A DNA stretch of 64,000 bases from Chloroflexota bacterium (GCA_021372725.1 JAJFTV010000073.1:1-64000), one strand, 5' to 3'. Counted from the stretch's first letter, positions 27,655 to 36,532 are shown. The notes: a model not told the origin generated them from the sequence alone. Numbers and translations: made by a program.

Positions 27655-28282
27655 GAAACGGATTTGATTGAATTTGTTCCCGGATTGTTGAATTCTCACC
27701 ATGCCCGCTGTGCAGGATCGTGTCCGGCGGCATGGTGAGAATATGTGTGCGAATGCTGTTCATTAGCGCAAAAAAGTCACCCCCGTTTAAATCCGTTCTG
27801 CCAATACTGTATCTAAAAATCAAATCCCCACAAAATGCGACTGCTTCTTCTGCATCATAATATGTTACGTGGCCGCGGGTGTGGCCGGGTGTTGGCAGCA
27901 CTTTGAAGGTGTACGCTCCCAGTGTGATCGATTGATCATCTTGTAGTAATACATTTGGGCTTGCACTCATATCCACTACGCAGCCGGCCATACCGGCTTC
28001 TCCCCCGTCCTGCCAAAGATCAAAATCCCTTTCATGGATCAGCATATCCACCGGATATGAAACAGAACGGATAAGCTGGGAGGCTCCTGCGAAATGGTCG
28101 AAATGACCATGAGTCAGCCAGACAGCCTGAAGGGTCAACTTTTCTTGCCCGATTTTATCGATGACCTCCGCGACATTAAAGGACGGGTCAATCACCACAG
28201 CCTGACGGGTCTGGCTGTCCGAGATCAGGTAGGTGTTGTTTTCAAGTGGGCCAAGAATAAATTTGTCAATTTGTAGAGTCAT
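27617..28282 (-). CDS. MBL-fold metallohydrolase (glyoxalase II-like)
   Basis: A 221-residue metallo-beta-lactamase-fold hydrolase. The metal-binding HGHFDHFAG motif (residues 59-67) is intact, and the later histidines of PTPGHTRGHVTYY, the FCGDLIFRYSIGR aspartate region and SGHGENSTI complete the binuclear site. Family members hydrolyse thioesters such as S-lactoylglutathione or related compounds. It ends inside the last 38 bases of rny on the other strand and starts against the MFS gene at an abutting base. The substrate is not determined. Confidence 0.88.
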   Translation of the reverse strand: MTLQIDKFILGPLENNTYLISDSQTRQAVVIDPSFNVAEVIDKIGQEKLTLQAVWLTHGHFDHFAGASQLIRSVSYPVDMLIHERDFDLWQDGGEAGMAGCVVDMSASPNVLLQDDQSITLGAYTFKVLPTPGHTRGHVTYYDAEEAVAFCGDLIFRYSIGRTDLNGGDFFALMNSIRTHILTMPPDTILHSGHGENSTIREQIQSNPFLTLQNPQPGSHE

Positions 28283-29421
28283 CAGGTTTCCTTTATTTCT
28301 CCATGTCCCTTGTTTTTGAACTGCCTTGAGGCAGCCAGGTTTATTATAAAAGTAATCCCTACCAACGAAAGTGCGACTGGATAAACCAGTTGAGGCCTGA
28401 TTTCATAGAGTAAACCTGCCAACAATGGCGCAAGAATTACGGCGATTGAGTTACAACTGGATACGATCCCGTAAGCCAGCCCCATATCAGCCGGCGGAGT
28501 AAGCGTTCTGGCTATTGCCATGTACATTGACTGGTAAATACGATAACCCCCGCGCAGGAAGAAGCCGATTGAAAACCAGCCCATACCGGTTCCCTTCCAC
28601 ATCGTTAACGAAAACACGGATAGAAAAACATGGCCAATCAGAATTCCGACAAAAGGACTCTTTCCGCCAAACGCCAGTGAAATAACCGCATTCCCCAGGC
28701 TTCCGATTGAGCCCAATTGACCAATTTGAGAAAGTGTGAGCTTGTGAACATTTTGCAGGTAATTTGATGTTAATGGTTCGGCCAGGTAACCGGAAAATAT
28801 ACTGATAAAACAGACACTCAACAGCAGGACGAACGAGCGGTTTTTCAGCAGGTTATGCTTCGGCTGGCTGCTGTCACGAGGTTCAATTTGGTCGGGCCGT
28901 GTGAAGAAAATGATGGAGGTGGAGACAGCAAACATGATTGTGGAAATTCGGTAGATCAGGCTTAGACCGGATCTTTCACCAATTTGACCACCGATGGTCG
29001 GGCCAATCAATGCCCCGATATAGTATGCGGCTGAGACAACAGTCAGTGCTCGGGATACACTCAGTTTTCCGCGAATTTTGGTGATATAACTATTGGTCGC
29101 GGCGTTACATGCAGAAAGACCATACAGAATATAACCAATCGAAAAGACAGTCAGCGAAGGGGCAAACGCCATGATCAATGTACAGAACGTTCCCAGAAGC
29201 CATGAGAACATCATCACTTTTCGGGTGCCGATCCGGTCAGCAAGGTAACCGCCCGGTATCTGAACGAGTGTCATTGCCAGCCCGTTCAGACCCAGGATGG
29301 TGCCAATCAGTATGGGTGAAGCACCCAATTCCTGCAGGTAGAGTGGCTGGAAATAAAAGAATGTCCCTTCACCAATTCCCCAAATGAAAAATGACAAGGC
29401 GATCAGGATGAAGTCGCGCAT
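28282..29421 (-). CDS. MFS transporter
   Basis: A 379-residue major facilitator protein with about twelve predicted helices. The signature loop between helices 2 and 3 is present as GGYLADRIGTRKVMM (residues 57-71). It opens at MRDFILIALSFFIWGIGEGTFFYFQPLYL, without a signal peptide. Its stop abuts the MBL gene start and an alpha/beta hydrolase lies four bases upstream, so three genes may form one unit. The cargo cannot be read; drug or metabolite export are both possible. Confidence 0.87.
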   Translation of the reverse strand: MRDFILIALSFFIWGIGEGTFFYFQPLYLQELGASPILIGTILGLNGLAMTLVQIPGGYLADRIGTRKVMMFSWLLGTFCTLIMAFAPSLTVFSIGYILYGLSACNAATNSYITKIRGKLSVSRALTVVSAAYYIGALIGPTIGGQIGERSGLSLIYRISTIMFAVSTSIIFFTRPDQIEPRDSSQPKHNLLKNRSFVLLLSVCFISIFSGYLAEPLTSNYLQNVHKLTLSQIGQLGSIGSLGNAVISLAFGGKSPFVGILIGHVFLSVFSLTMWKGTGMGWFSIGFFLRGGYRIYQSMYMAIARTLTPPADMGLAYGIVSSCNSIAVILAPLLAGLLYEIRPQLVYPVALSLVGITFIINLAASRQFKNKGHGEIKET

Positions 29422-29425
29422 ACTG

Positions 29426-30196
29426 TCAGGCTTTGGATACCCGGATGACGAATTGGGCTATGTTTTCAAAAACGATCTGCCGGTCTGTATCCAGTGTTAC
29501 CACGTGACCGCTGTTCTGGACAATCAGAATACTCTTGTCCTGGCTTCCCAGGTCTTTGTAATGAAGATGAACATGCTCTTCCGGAACGCTGCCGTCATGA
29601 GCTGATTGAACCAGCAGGGCAGGCGCCTTTACCCTTGGAGCGCTTTCGTGCATGCACTTGCCAACTTTTGCCAGTTCCGGAATGCTGGCAGTGGGCCAGC
29701 CGGGATAAGAGGTATGACCCACGGCGTTGGCAGGATCATGCCAGTCGCTTTTTCCTTTGCCAAGCATTGGAACAAAAAGTTTGATGATGGGGATAAATTT
29801 CACCCGCCATTCGCCTGGCAGCCGGTAAGGAGTTGAAATGGCGACCAGGCCGTCCACGTCATATCGTTCAGCGGCAATCATCGAAAGCATGCCGCCCATG
29901 GAAAGTCCGATGACGAAAATCTTCGTGCAGGTTTCCTTCAAAAGGCAGATTCCATCCTCCACCGAACACAACCAGTCTTCCCATGTACAGCGGTTCAAGT
30001 CTTTGGGGCTTGTAGCATGCCCTGCCAGACGGATCCCTAATACGGTCCATCCGTACGGTCTCAGAAAGTCACCCAGCAGACGCATTTCGCGCGGGGTACC
30101 GGTAAAACCGTGTACCAGCAGGCAGCCGGTCTGGTTTCCTTGAAAAAGGAACGGCTCAGCGGTAGGAAAAATGAGTTGTTGCGAATTGGTTCCCAT
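29426..30196 (-). CDS. Alpha/beta hydrolase (Est30-type carboxylesterase)
   Basis: A 256-residue serine esterase. The oxyanion HGFTGTPREM stretch, the nucleophile elbow GLSMGG, an acidic residue in LVQSAHDGSVPEEH and the final GH(VVTLD) histidine together form the triad of Est30-type carboxylesterases. The hydrolase is cytosolic with no signal peptide. It ends four bases before the MFS gene on the same strand, suggesting cotranscription. The substrate is probably a short- or medium-chain ester but this is family knowledge only. Confidence 0.87.
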   Translation of the reverse strand: MGTNSQQLIFPTAEPFLFQGNQTGCLLVHGFTGTPREMRLLGDFLRPYGWTVLGIRLAGHATSPKDLNRCTWEDWLCSVEDGICLLKETCTKIFVIGLSMGGMLSMIAAERYDVDGLVAISTPYRLPGEWRVKFIPIIKLFVPMLGKGKSDWHDPANAVGHTSYPGWPTASIPELAKVGKCMHESAPRVKAPALLVQSAHDGSVPEEHVHLHYKDLGSQDKSILIVQNSGHVVTLDTDRQIVFENIAQFVIRVSKA

Positions 30197-30210
30197 AGTG
30201 AAATGAGGAA

Positions 30211-31314
30211 TTATATTCTAAACAGGTCTCGTGGCAGGCTGGTCAGGCATTCACCGCCTTCTTCCCGCACGACGACATTATCTTCAATCCGGATGCCAAA
30301 CTTTCCGGGGACATAAATACCCGGTTCAACCGTGAAGGTCATCCCGGTCTTTAACTCCATGGTATTTTGGCCTGTCATGTAAGGTGGTTCATGAACTTCC
30401 ATCCCCAGCCCGTGGCCTGTTCGATGGGTAAAATATTGTCCGTAGTCTGCTTCGTCGATCACGTGCCGGGCTGCATCATCCACCGCGGAAGCAACTGCAC
30501 CGCTTTTCGCAGCCACCTTGCCCGCCTTGTTCGCTTCAGCGACGATTTTGGCAGCCATTTCCAGCTCGGGGGCAATCTCTCCGACCGCCAAAGTACGGGT
30601 GATGTCAGAACAATATCCTTCGTAACGCGCGCCCCAATCCACCACAACCAGGTCTCCGCTGGTCAGTCTTCGCTCACCGGGGTTGGCGTGCGGGTTGGCT
30701 GCGTTGGGGCCGCTGGCGATGATGGGCAGGAACGGGAAGTTGGGATCGGAACCGTGTTTCAACAACTGTGCAACCAGTTCGGATGCCACCTCTTTTTCTG
30801 TCATGCCCACCCTGATATTCGCCAGCATGGCTAAAAATGCATCCTGGGCAATCCCGGCAGCCTTACGCATTTTTGCGATTTCACCATCATCTTTCTGCAT
30901 GCGCATTGTGTCCAGTTGGGCGGATGCAGAGATGAAACGGGTGGATGGTGAGGCCTCTTCCAGCAAACGCAGCTCTCTCACCCGTAGTTGTAGCGGCTCA
31001 ATGGCATATTTTTTATCTGCCAGACCCGTACTTTCGCAAGCCTGTTGGAAAACCTGCGGCCATTGATCGGGATTTTCACCATAGGTGAAGGATTTGATAT
31101 TCAGCGTATTTTCTTTGAGTTTTCCTGCTTCGAACTCCGGAAGGATCAGAACAGGCCGTCTGCCTTTGCCGAGCAGGAGCACTTTCGGGCGTTCATCCAG
31201 ATGGTAATGGAGTCCGGTCAGGTAGGTAAAGGTCGCTCCGGGTATAAAAGCTGCGCCATCAAAATGGTCTTGATCCAGCAAAGAATACAACAGTTTTAAT
31301 CGTTGCTCATACAT
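30211..31314 (-). CDS. M24-family (Xaa-Pro type) aminopeptidase
   Basis: A 367-residue pita-bread metallopeptidase. The C-terminal half has the five metal ligands in VVDWGARYEGYCSDITRT, HRTGHGLGMEVHEPPYM, GMTFTVEPGIYV and GIRIEDNVVV. The N-terminal half is a creatinase-like domain. GGAGG lies five bases before the ATG at 31314, so I shorten it by nine codons relative to the longest open frame. It starts about 90 bases before the tRNA promoter. It would remove amino acids N-terminal to proline. It ends 14 bases from the hydrolase start. Confidence 0.92.
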   Translation of the reverse strand: MYEQRLKLLYSLLDQDHFDGAAFIPGATFTYLTGLHYHLDERPKVLLLGKGRRPVLILPEFEAGKLKENTLNIKSFTYGENPDQWPQVFQQACESTGLADKKYAIEPLQLRVRELRLLEEASPSTRFISASAQLDTMRMQKDDGEIAKMRKAAGIAQDAFLAMLANIRVGMTEKEVASELVAQLLKHGSDPNFPFLPIIASGPNAANPHANPGERRLTSGDLVVVDWGARYEGYCSDITRTLAVGEIAPELEMAAKIVAEANKAGKVAAKSGAVASAVDDAARHVIDEADYGQYFTHRTGHGLGMEVHEPPYMTGQNTMELKTGMTFTVEPGIYVPGKFGIRIEDNVVVREEGGECLTSLPRDLFRI

Positions 31315-31416
31315 GGCATTCCTCCATCCATCCGGTTTCATGGGTTATAGCCTGCGGCCGTATAGGAATTGGTCTTATTATAATTCATGACTGGGAAAGC
31401 CTTGAGATAAACTTTC

Positions 31417-31445
31417 TTGACATTCAATCCTGCTTGGGGTACAAT
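31417..31445 (+). promoter_or_regulatory. Promoter of the tRNA-Ala pair
   Basis: A perfect TTGACA (31417-31422) and a TACAAT (31440-31445) are separated by 17 bases, the ideal spacing for a housekeeping sigma factor. The tRNA begins 18 bases after the -10 box. This is among the cleanest promoters in the window. Confidence 0.85.
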
Positions 31446-31463
31446 TTCGCTCACCCTCCAAAA

Positions 31464-31536
31464 GGGCCTGTAGCGCAGTTGGGAGCGCGCATCAATCGCA
31501 CTGATGAGGTCGAGGGTTCGAATCCCTCCAGGTCCA
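31464..31536 (+). tRNA. tRNA-Ala (anticodon CGC)
   Basis: A 73-nt gene that folds completely. The acceptor stem pairs G1-C72 through G7-C66, with one G-T. The D stem is GCGC/GCGC, the anticodon stem CATCA/TGATG holds loop ATCGCAC, and the T stem GAGGG/CCCTC holds TTCGAAT. The anticodon CGC reads GCG (alanine). The discriminator is A and no CCA is encoded. A strong promoter precedes it. It and the next gene probably arose by duplication, since their D arms are identical. Confidence 0.95.
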
Positions 31537-31590
31537 CTGGCTTGACGGACCTGAGCGACAAGTTTTTTGTTTTGCGTTTTACATTTGAAT

Positions 31591-31663
31591 GGGCCCATAG
31601 CGCAGTTGGGAGCGCGTCTCAATGGCATTGAGAAGGTCGAGAGTTCGAATCTCTCTGGGTCCA
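31591..31663 (+). tRNA. tRNA-Ala (anticodon GGC)
   Basis: Another complete 73-nt fold: acceptor GGGCCCA/TGGGTCC, D stem GCGC/GCGC, anticodon stem TCTCA/TGAGA with loop ATGGCAT, T stem GAGAG/CTCTC. The anticodon GGC reads GCC and GCT (alanine). It follows the CGC gene by 54 bases in the same orientation and probably shares its promoter. It is followed by a short T run that could end transcription. No CCA is encoded. Confidence 0.95.
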
Positions 31664-31727
31664 CTTTTTACCTCACTCAGGGTATAATAACTCTGGGTGA
31701 ATTTTTAAAAATTGAAGATCATAATAT

Positions 31728-31972
31728 TGCGGCAGGAGTAGTAGATCATCCGGCAGCGAGCCAGGAGTGAGAGGTGTGAGCCTGGCAAGGTGCATCCGGA
31801 GCACACCCGGGTCGAACTCGCCTGCCAGACCAAAGCAGAAGCGGTGAAAACCAGTAGTCGCTTCCGGGAAGGCCCGTTACAGCCAACCAGAGCGGTCCGG
31901 TTGCCCCGGACAAGCAGGGTGGTACCGCGGAGTCTTCCTTCGTCCCTGATTGGACGAAGGAATTTTTATTTT
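31728..31972 (+). promoter_or_regulatory. T-box leader for leuS (leucine-specific)
   Basis: The conserved T-box AGGGTGGTACCGCG is at 31916-31929. It is followed by a terminator hairpin whose arms (TTCCTTCGTCC, 31935-31945; GGACGAAGGAA, 31952-31962) precede a T-rich tract. Upstream is the large stem I with an AGTAGA-like start and AG-rich bulge. In the specifier loop the triplet CTC at 31817-31819 (context GAACTCG) is a leucine codon, matching the leuS gene 68 bases downstream. Uncharged tRNA-Leu with a GAG anticodon would bind and prevent termination. A TATAAT at 31683-31688 may be the -10 box; no clear -35 was seen. Confidence 0.93.
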
Positions 31973-32039
31973 ATGGATTTGAGTTGAACGAAAAAGCACT
32001 TTCGCAAAAATGCGTGAGGAGTCTGGAGGAGAAGAAAAT

Positions 32040-34490
32040 ATGACAAACATACCTTTTTATGATCCATCCGAAATTGAGCCGCGCTGGCAGGAAAAATGGG
32101 AGCGGGAAGGACTTTATCACGCCGATATTGACCCGTCAAAGCCCAAGCATTATGCGCTCACCATGCTCCCATACCCATCCGGTGATTTGCATATCGGTCA
32201 TTGGTATGCGATGACCCCGCCGGATGCCAGGGCGCGTTTTAAACGGATGCAGGGCTACAATGTGATGTTCCCCATGGGTTTTGATGCTTTTGGGCTGCCG
32301 GCTGAAAATGCAGCTATAAAACATAATATCCATCCCAAGAAGTGGACTTACAAGAATATCGGCCGCATGGAGAAACAAATGCGCAGCATGGGAGCCATGT
32401 TTGACTGGCGCAGGGAAGCCATCAGTGCGGATCCCAAATACTATAAGTGGACACAATGGTTTTTTATTCAATTGTTCAAGAATGACCTTGCCTATCGGAA
32501 GATGTCGCCGGTGGATTGGTGTCCGCATTGCAATACAACCCTGGCGCGCGAACAGGTGTGGGGGGAGGATCGGCACTGCGAACGCTGCGGCACACCGGTG
32601 ATCAAGAAAAATCTCGATCAATGGTTCTTCAGAACCACCCGTTATGCCGAAGAATTGCTCAATTACGATGCCATCGACTGGCCGGATGTTGTGCGCGTGC
32701 TGCAGACAAACTGGATCGGCCGTTCTGAAGGCGCATCGGTAGTGTTCAAAACCGAGAAGGGTGCGGAAATTGAAGTATTTACGACCCGGCCTGATACGTT
32801 GTGGGGAGCTACATTCATGGTGCTTGCTCCGGAACATCCGCTGGTTGATGAATTGACTTCCCCCGCTCAACGCCCGGCGGTGGGTGAATATAAAGCCCAG
32901 GCTATGCGGCAGTCGGACATCCAGCGTGAATCAACCGATAAGGAAAAAACCGGTGTGTTTACCGGCGGATATGCCATCAATCCTGTTAATGGTGAGCGGA
33001 TTCCGGTCTGGATTGCCGACTATGTGCTGATGACTTACGGTACTGGTGCCATTATGGCCGTACCTGCACATGATCAACGCGACTTTGAATTTGCCAAAAA
33101 ATTTGGGATCGAGATTCGTGTGGTTGTGCAGCCTGCGGATATGCCTGAAATCAAGGCAGAAAAGATGACTGAGTCTGTGCCGGCTTTTGGCACGTTGGTC
33201 AACTCTGGCCCTTTGACCGGTACTCCCGGTGACCATTCCTTCGATGCTGCCATCGATTTTGTAGAAAAACGTGGGACTGGTAAACGTACAATCACCTATC
33301 GTTTACGCGACTGGTTGATCTCGCGCCAGCGTTATTGGGGCGCTCCCATTCCCATGGTGCATTGCCCTCACTGCGGTATCGTACCGTTGCCGGAAGATGA
33401 GTTGCCCTTGCTGCTGCCCGATGATGTGGAATGGCGCCCAACCGGTGAAAGCCCGCTTAAACTGCACCCCACCTGGCGTTTTACCACCTGCCCGGTTTGC
33501 GGAGAGCCCGCCGAACGGGACACAGATACCATGGATACCTTTATGTGTTCATCCTGGTATCATCTGCGCTATTTGAGCCCCAATTACGACAAGGGCCCGT
33601 TTGACCCGCAGGAATACGACTATTGGATGCCTGTTGATTCTTATACCGGCGGCATCGAGCATGCCACCATGCATCTCATCTATACCCGCTTTTTCCATAA
33701 GGCTTGCCGCGATATGGGCATCACACGCGGATCTGAACCCATGATCCATTATCGCAACCAGGGGATGATATTGGGTGAAGATTCCGAAAAGATGTCAAAA
33801 AGCCGCGGGAACGTGATCGCGCCGGATGCCCTGGTCAAAGCCTATGGCGCTGATGCGGTTCGTGCCTACCTGGTTTTCTTTGCACGCTGGAAGCAGGGTG
33901 GCCCGTGGAGCAGTACCGGCATCGATGGCGTCTCAAGATGGTTGCGGCGTGTCTGGGCTACCATCCTTGAGCCGGCTGCAACCGGCAAACCGGATGCCTC
34001 TTCAAGAAAAGCTCTGCGCCGAAAACTGCATCAGACTATTCAAAGTGTGGGCCAGGATTACGAAAATTTTGAAATGAACACCATCATCTCTTCCTTGATG
34101 GAACTGATGAACGATCTGACCAAATACAAGCAGGAGGGAGGGTTTGGAACACCGGAATGGGATGAAACGGTCAAAAATTACCTGCTCCTGTTGGCCCCCA
34201 TCTGCCCCCACATCACCGAGGAACTCTGGTCATTGACCGGGCGGAAATATTCCATTCATACCCAAGTCTGGCCAAAAGTGGATGAAACAGCCCTGCAGGT
34301 GGATGAAATGGAGCTGGGTATCCAGGTGAACGGTAAACTTCGTGACCATATCACCGTCGCGGTGGATCTGGATGAGAAAACCATCAAACAAATCGCCGTC
34401 CAACGTGAGACTGTACTCAAATTCACGAAAGGTAAATCCCCGCACAAGGTGATTTACATCCCCGGCCGTTTGGTGAATATTGTTATTTAG
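32040..34490 (+). CDS. leuS: Leucyl-tRNA synthetase
   Basis: An 816-residue class I synthetase that charges tRNA-Leu with leucine. The HIGH-type motif (DLHIGHWYAM, near residue 50) and the KMSKS motif (EKMSKSRGNV) are intact, and an editing domain (CP1: TTRPDTLWGATFMVLAPEHPL) precedes two zinc-like clusters (CPHCNTTLAREQV and CPHCGIVPL). GGAGGAG stands before the ATG at 32040, so the longer frame starting ten codons upstream is rejected. A leucine-sensing T-box controls it. It is followed 21 bases later by the ThiS-like gene. Confidence 0.96.
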   Translation: MTNIPFYDPSEIEPRWQEKWEREGLYHADIDPSKPKHYALTMLPYPSGDLHIGHWYAMTPPDARARFKRMQGYNVMFPMGFDAFGLPAENAAIKHNIHPKKWTYKNIGRMEKQMRSMGAMFDWRREAISADPKYYKWTQWFFIQLFKNDLAYRKMSPVDWCPHCNTTLAREQVWGEDRHCERCGTPVIKKNLDQWFFRTTRYAEELLNYDAIDWPDVVRVLQTNWIGRSEGASVVFKTEKGAEIEVFTTRPDTLWGATFMVLAPEHPLVDELTSPAQRPAVGEYKAQAMRQSDIQRESTDKEKTGVFTGGYAINPVNGERIPVWIADYVLMTYGTGAIMAVPAHDQRDFEFAKKFGIEIRVVVQPADMPEIKAEKMTESVPAFGTLVNSGPLTGTPGDHSFDAAIDFVEKRGTGKRTITYRLRDWLISRQRYWGAPIPMVHCPHCGIVPLPEDELPLLLPDDVEWRPTGESPLKLHPTWRFTTCPVCGEPAERDTDTMDTFMCSSWYHLRYLSPNYDKGPFDPQEYDYWMPVDSYTGGIEHATMHLIYTRFFHKACRDMGITRGSEPMIHYRNQGMILGEDSEKMSKSRGNVIAPDALVKAYGADAVRAYLVFFARWKQGGPWSSTGIDGVSRWLRRVWATILEPAATGKPDASSRKALRRKLHQTIQSVGQDYENFEMNTIISSLMELMNDLTKYKQEGGFGTPEWDETVKNYLLLLAPICPHITEELWSLTGRKYSIHTQVWPKVDETALQVDEMELGIQVNGKLRDHITVAVDLDEKTIKQIAVQRETVLKFTKGKSPHKVIYIPGRLVNIVI

Positions 34491-34511
34491 CTGCTGCCGA
34501 AAGGAAACCTT

Positions 34512-34718
34512 ATGCCTGTAACCGTTTACCTTCGGAAAGAGAAACATGTCATCGAAGAAACCGGGTTGTCTGTAAATGACCTGTTAAGGAAAATGGATCT
34601 TTCGCCGCAGGCCTACCTGGTGGTTCGAAATAAATCGCTGCTGACCGGCAGGGAAATCCTTAAGGACGGGGACGAGGTACGCATCATTGCCGTCATCTCG
34701 GGAGGCAATTTGCATTGA
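34512..34718 (+). CDS. ThiS/MoaD-like sulfur carrier (TtuB-type)
   Basis: A 68-residue ubiquitin-fold protein (MPVTVYLRKEKHVIEETG start, DGDEVRIIAVISGG end). Ubiquitin-like sulfur carriers end in Gly-Gly, which is adenylated and thiocarboxylated. Here Gly64-Gly65 is followed by Asn-Leu-His, so the tail must be trimmed or the protein works differently. The codons GGA GGC of Gly-Gly serve as the Shine-Dalgarno for the next gene, which starts TTG nine bases later. The next gene is a TtuA-like enzyme, so this is most likely its sulfur donor for tRNA thiolation. Confidence 0.85.
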   Translation: MPVTVYLRKEKHVIEETGLSVNDLLRKMDLSPQAYLVVRNKSLLTGREILKDGDEVRIIAVISGGNLH

Positions 34719-35632
34719 AATGCCGGAAGTGCCGTGAAACGGCTGTCATTAATATGGCACAGCACAAACTTGCACTGTGCCGGGAACATTACCTTGAATG
34801 GTTCGTTCAGCAAACAGAACGCGCCATTCACAAGTATGCCATGTTCCCAAAACAGGCACGCCTGTTGGCAGCGGTCTCCGGTGGTAAAGATTCCCTTGCG
34901 TTGTGGGATGTGCTCAGCAAGCTGGGTTATGCGGTAGATGGCCTTTATATTCATCTTGGCATTCCAGACAACTCTTATTCCGATGAATCCTGCCGCAAGG
35001 CAGTCCAGTTTGCCGAACAACATGGATTGAATCTAACGGTTGTGAATCTAAAGGAACAATATGGTTCTTCTGTGATCGAACTGGCCGGGCGCTCACGCCG
35101 CGGCCAGTTGCGACCCTGCGCGGCCTGCGGGCTGGTAAAACGCTATATCATGAACCGCACCGGGTTGGATGGCGGTTACGATGTACTGGTGACGGGTCAC
35201 AATCTGGACGATGAGGCTGCTGTACTGCTGGGCAATACTCTTCATTGGTCAAAAGAACTGTTGCCCCGCCAGTCACCGGTTCTGGTTGGCATGGACGGTT
35301 TTATCCGCAAGGCTAAACCAATCTGCCGTTTTTATGAGCGTGAAACCGCCGCATATACTTTGCTCGAAGGGATTGATTATGTAGATGAGGAATGCCCTTA
35401 TGCTTTGGGGGGGACATCTTACCTGTACAAGGATCTTCTTAACCGCCTCGAAGATGAGCAACCGGGCAGCAAGCTGTCATTCTATCAAAATTTCCTCAAT
35501 GCCCGTGCGGGCGGATTTTTCAATGTTGATGCAGTTGATCGCCCGGTGGAGATGAAAAATTGTATCCACTGCGGGCAGCCAACCTTCACCGAAACCTGTG
35601 CATTTTGCCGTCTTGTTTACGAAGAAGAATAG
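34715..35632 (+). CDS. TtuA-like tRNA thiolase (TIGR00269 family)
   Basis: A 305-residue ATP-pyrophosphatase. An N-terminal zinc finger (CRKCRETAVIN...LCREH), the PP-loop SGGKDS, cysteines for an Fe-S cluster (PCAACGLVKRYI and a later EECPY), and a C-terminal zinc finger (CIHCGQP...CAFCRLVYEEE) are all visible. This is the arrangement of TtuA, which makes 2-thio-5-methyluridine in tRNA with sulfur from TtuB. The start is TTG at 34715, overlapping the ThiS-like gene by four bases. A strong terminator follows 87 bases after its stop. The tRNA position it modifies is inferred from homologs. Confidence 0.88.
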   Translation: MKCRKCRETAVINMAQHKLALCREHYLEWFVQQTERAIHKYAMFPKQARLLAAVSGGKDSLALWDVLSKLGYAVDGLYIHLGIPDNSYSDESCRKAVQFAEQHGLNLTVVNLKEQYGSSVIELAGRSRRGQLRPCAACGLVKRYIMNRTGLDGGYDVLVTGHNLDDEAAVLLGNTLHWSKELLPRQSPVLVGMDGFIRKAKPICRFYERETAAYTLLEGIDYVDEECPYALGGTSYLYKDLLNRLEDEQPGSKLSFYQNFLNARAGGFFNVDAVDRPVEMKNCIHCGQPTFTETCAFCRLVYEEE

Positions 35633-35718
35633 AAGTGCAGTATTTTGCTTAAGGGAGAAAAGCCAGTCACACTTGTTGTCAATGAATAATTGAAGTAACG
35701 AATATATCAGTTTATGTC

Positions 35719-35752
35719 GAACAGGCTACCTTGCTCCGTTGGTAGCCTGTTC
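35719..35752. terminator. Strong hairpin terminator after ttuA-like gene
   Basis: Twelve-base perfect arms GAACAGGCTACC (35719-35730) and GGTAGCCTGTTC (35741-35752) surround a ten-base loop. A short T-containing tract follows on the plus strand. It lies between two convergent genes and may serve both, though the T tract is weak in either direction. Confidence 0.8.
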
Positions 35753-35776
35753 TTAACACTGCGCATCCCTGTTGCG

Positions 35777-36532
35777 CTACGGATTGATTAAATCGACTTC
35801 AGCCTGTAAGGTTGTTTTCAGGGTTGAAAATTCGATCCCCTGACTGGTGGCGTAGTCTTTGATCACTATGGCGGGTGCAGGCATTGAACTTCCCAGTATT
35901 TCCTCTATTGCTCCCTGGGTTACTCCCCAATCCAGCAGATCCTGAAAAGTGGTTTTCCCGCTTATCGTCCCATCTACTATTACGTGTTCGGTGGCGAGAG
36001 GTGTTGGTTCTGATACAAATTTAGTTGAAGAAGCAGGCGTATCCGTTGCATTCAATTCAATTATATGGGTTTCCAGATAGGCAGCCTGTTCAGTGGTCAT
36101 ATTTCCTTTTTCGACAAGGATGGCTCCCGCTTTCTTTAGTAAATAAGTGTTCTCATTCACCAGATCAATGGGTAAACCTTTATAGAATGCTACAAACAGG
36201 CGAACCGAGGAGGTACCAATTTCTTGTGGAGCATCAGCAAATTGGGTTTCGAGATCTTTTAATTCGAAAGTGTTTGCATCTGTATCACGGGGAATTCCAA
36301 AGGCTGAAGCCAAATCTTTAATGGGGATTTGGAATAGTGAGGAAATTTCTCCCAACGTATAGGATCCCCGAATATCTGCAGGATTATATTCTCCCGCTTC
36401 GTCCCCTTCAAGATAGACTGCCGGTATTTTGGTAGTGGTCGTGCTCCACCAATTCATCATGGAACTAAAGGTAATTCCACCAAACATGAGTGCAAGAACA
36501 AGTATTGCAAGGGGTAAAGAGGTGAGTTTCAT
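35777..36532 (-). CDS. Membrane-anchored repeat protein linked to NapH-like ferredoxin
   Basis: A 251-residue protein with an N-terminal helix (residues 5-28). The rest has two related segments: IRGSYTLGEISSLFQIPIKDLASAFGIP in the first half and DGTISGKTTFQDLLDWGVTQGAIEEILG in the second. Both have the I-x-G...T-hydrophobic-hydrophobic-x-hydrophobic...GIP-type pattern that resembles small helical repeats found near electron-transfer proteins. It starts two bases after the upstream ferredoxin gene, on the same strand, so it is probably a partner of that membrane iron-sulfur protein. No catalytic residues were recognised. Confidence 0.6.
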   Translation of the reverse strand: MKLTSLPLAILVLALMFGGITFSSMMNWWSTTTTKIPAVYLEGDEAGEYNPADIRGSYTLGEISSLFQIPIKDLASAFGIPRDTDANTFELKDLETQFADAPQEIGTSSVRLFVAFYKGLPIDLVNENTYLLKKAGAILVEKGNMTTEQAAYLETHIIELNATDTPASSTKFVSEPTPLATEHVIVDGTISGKTTFQDLLDWGVTQGAIEEILGSSMPAPAIVIKDYATSQGIEFSTLKTTLQAEVDLINP

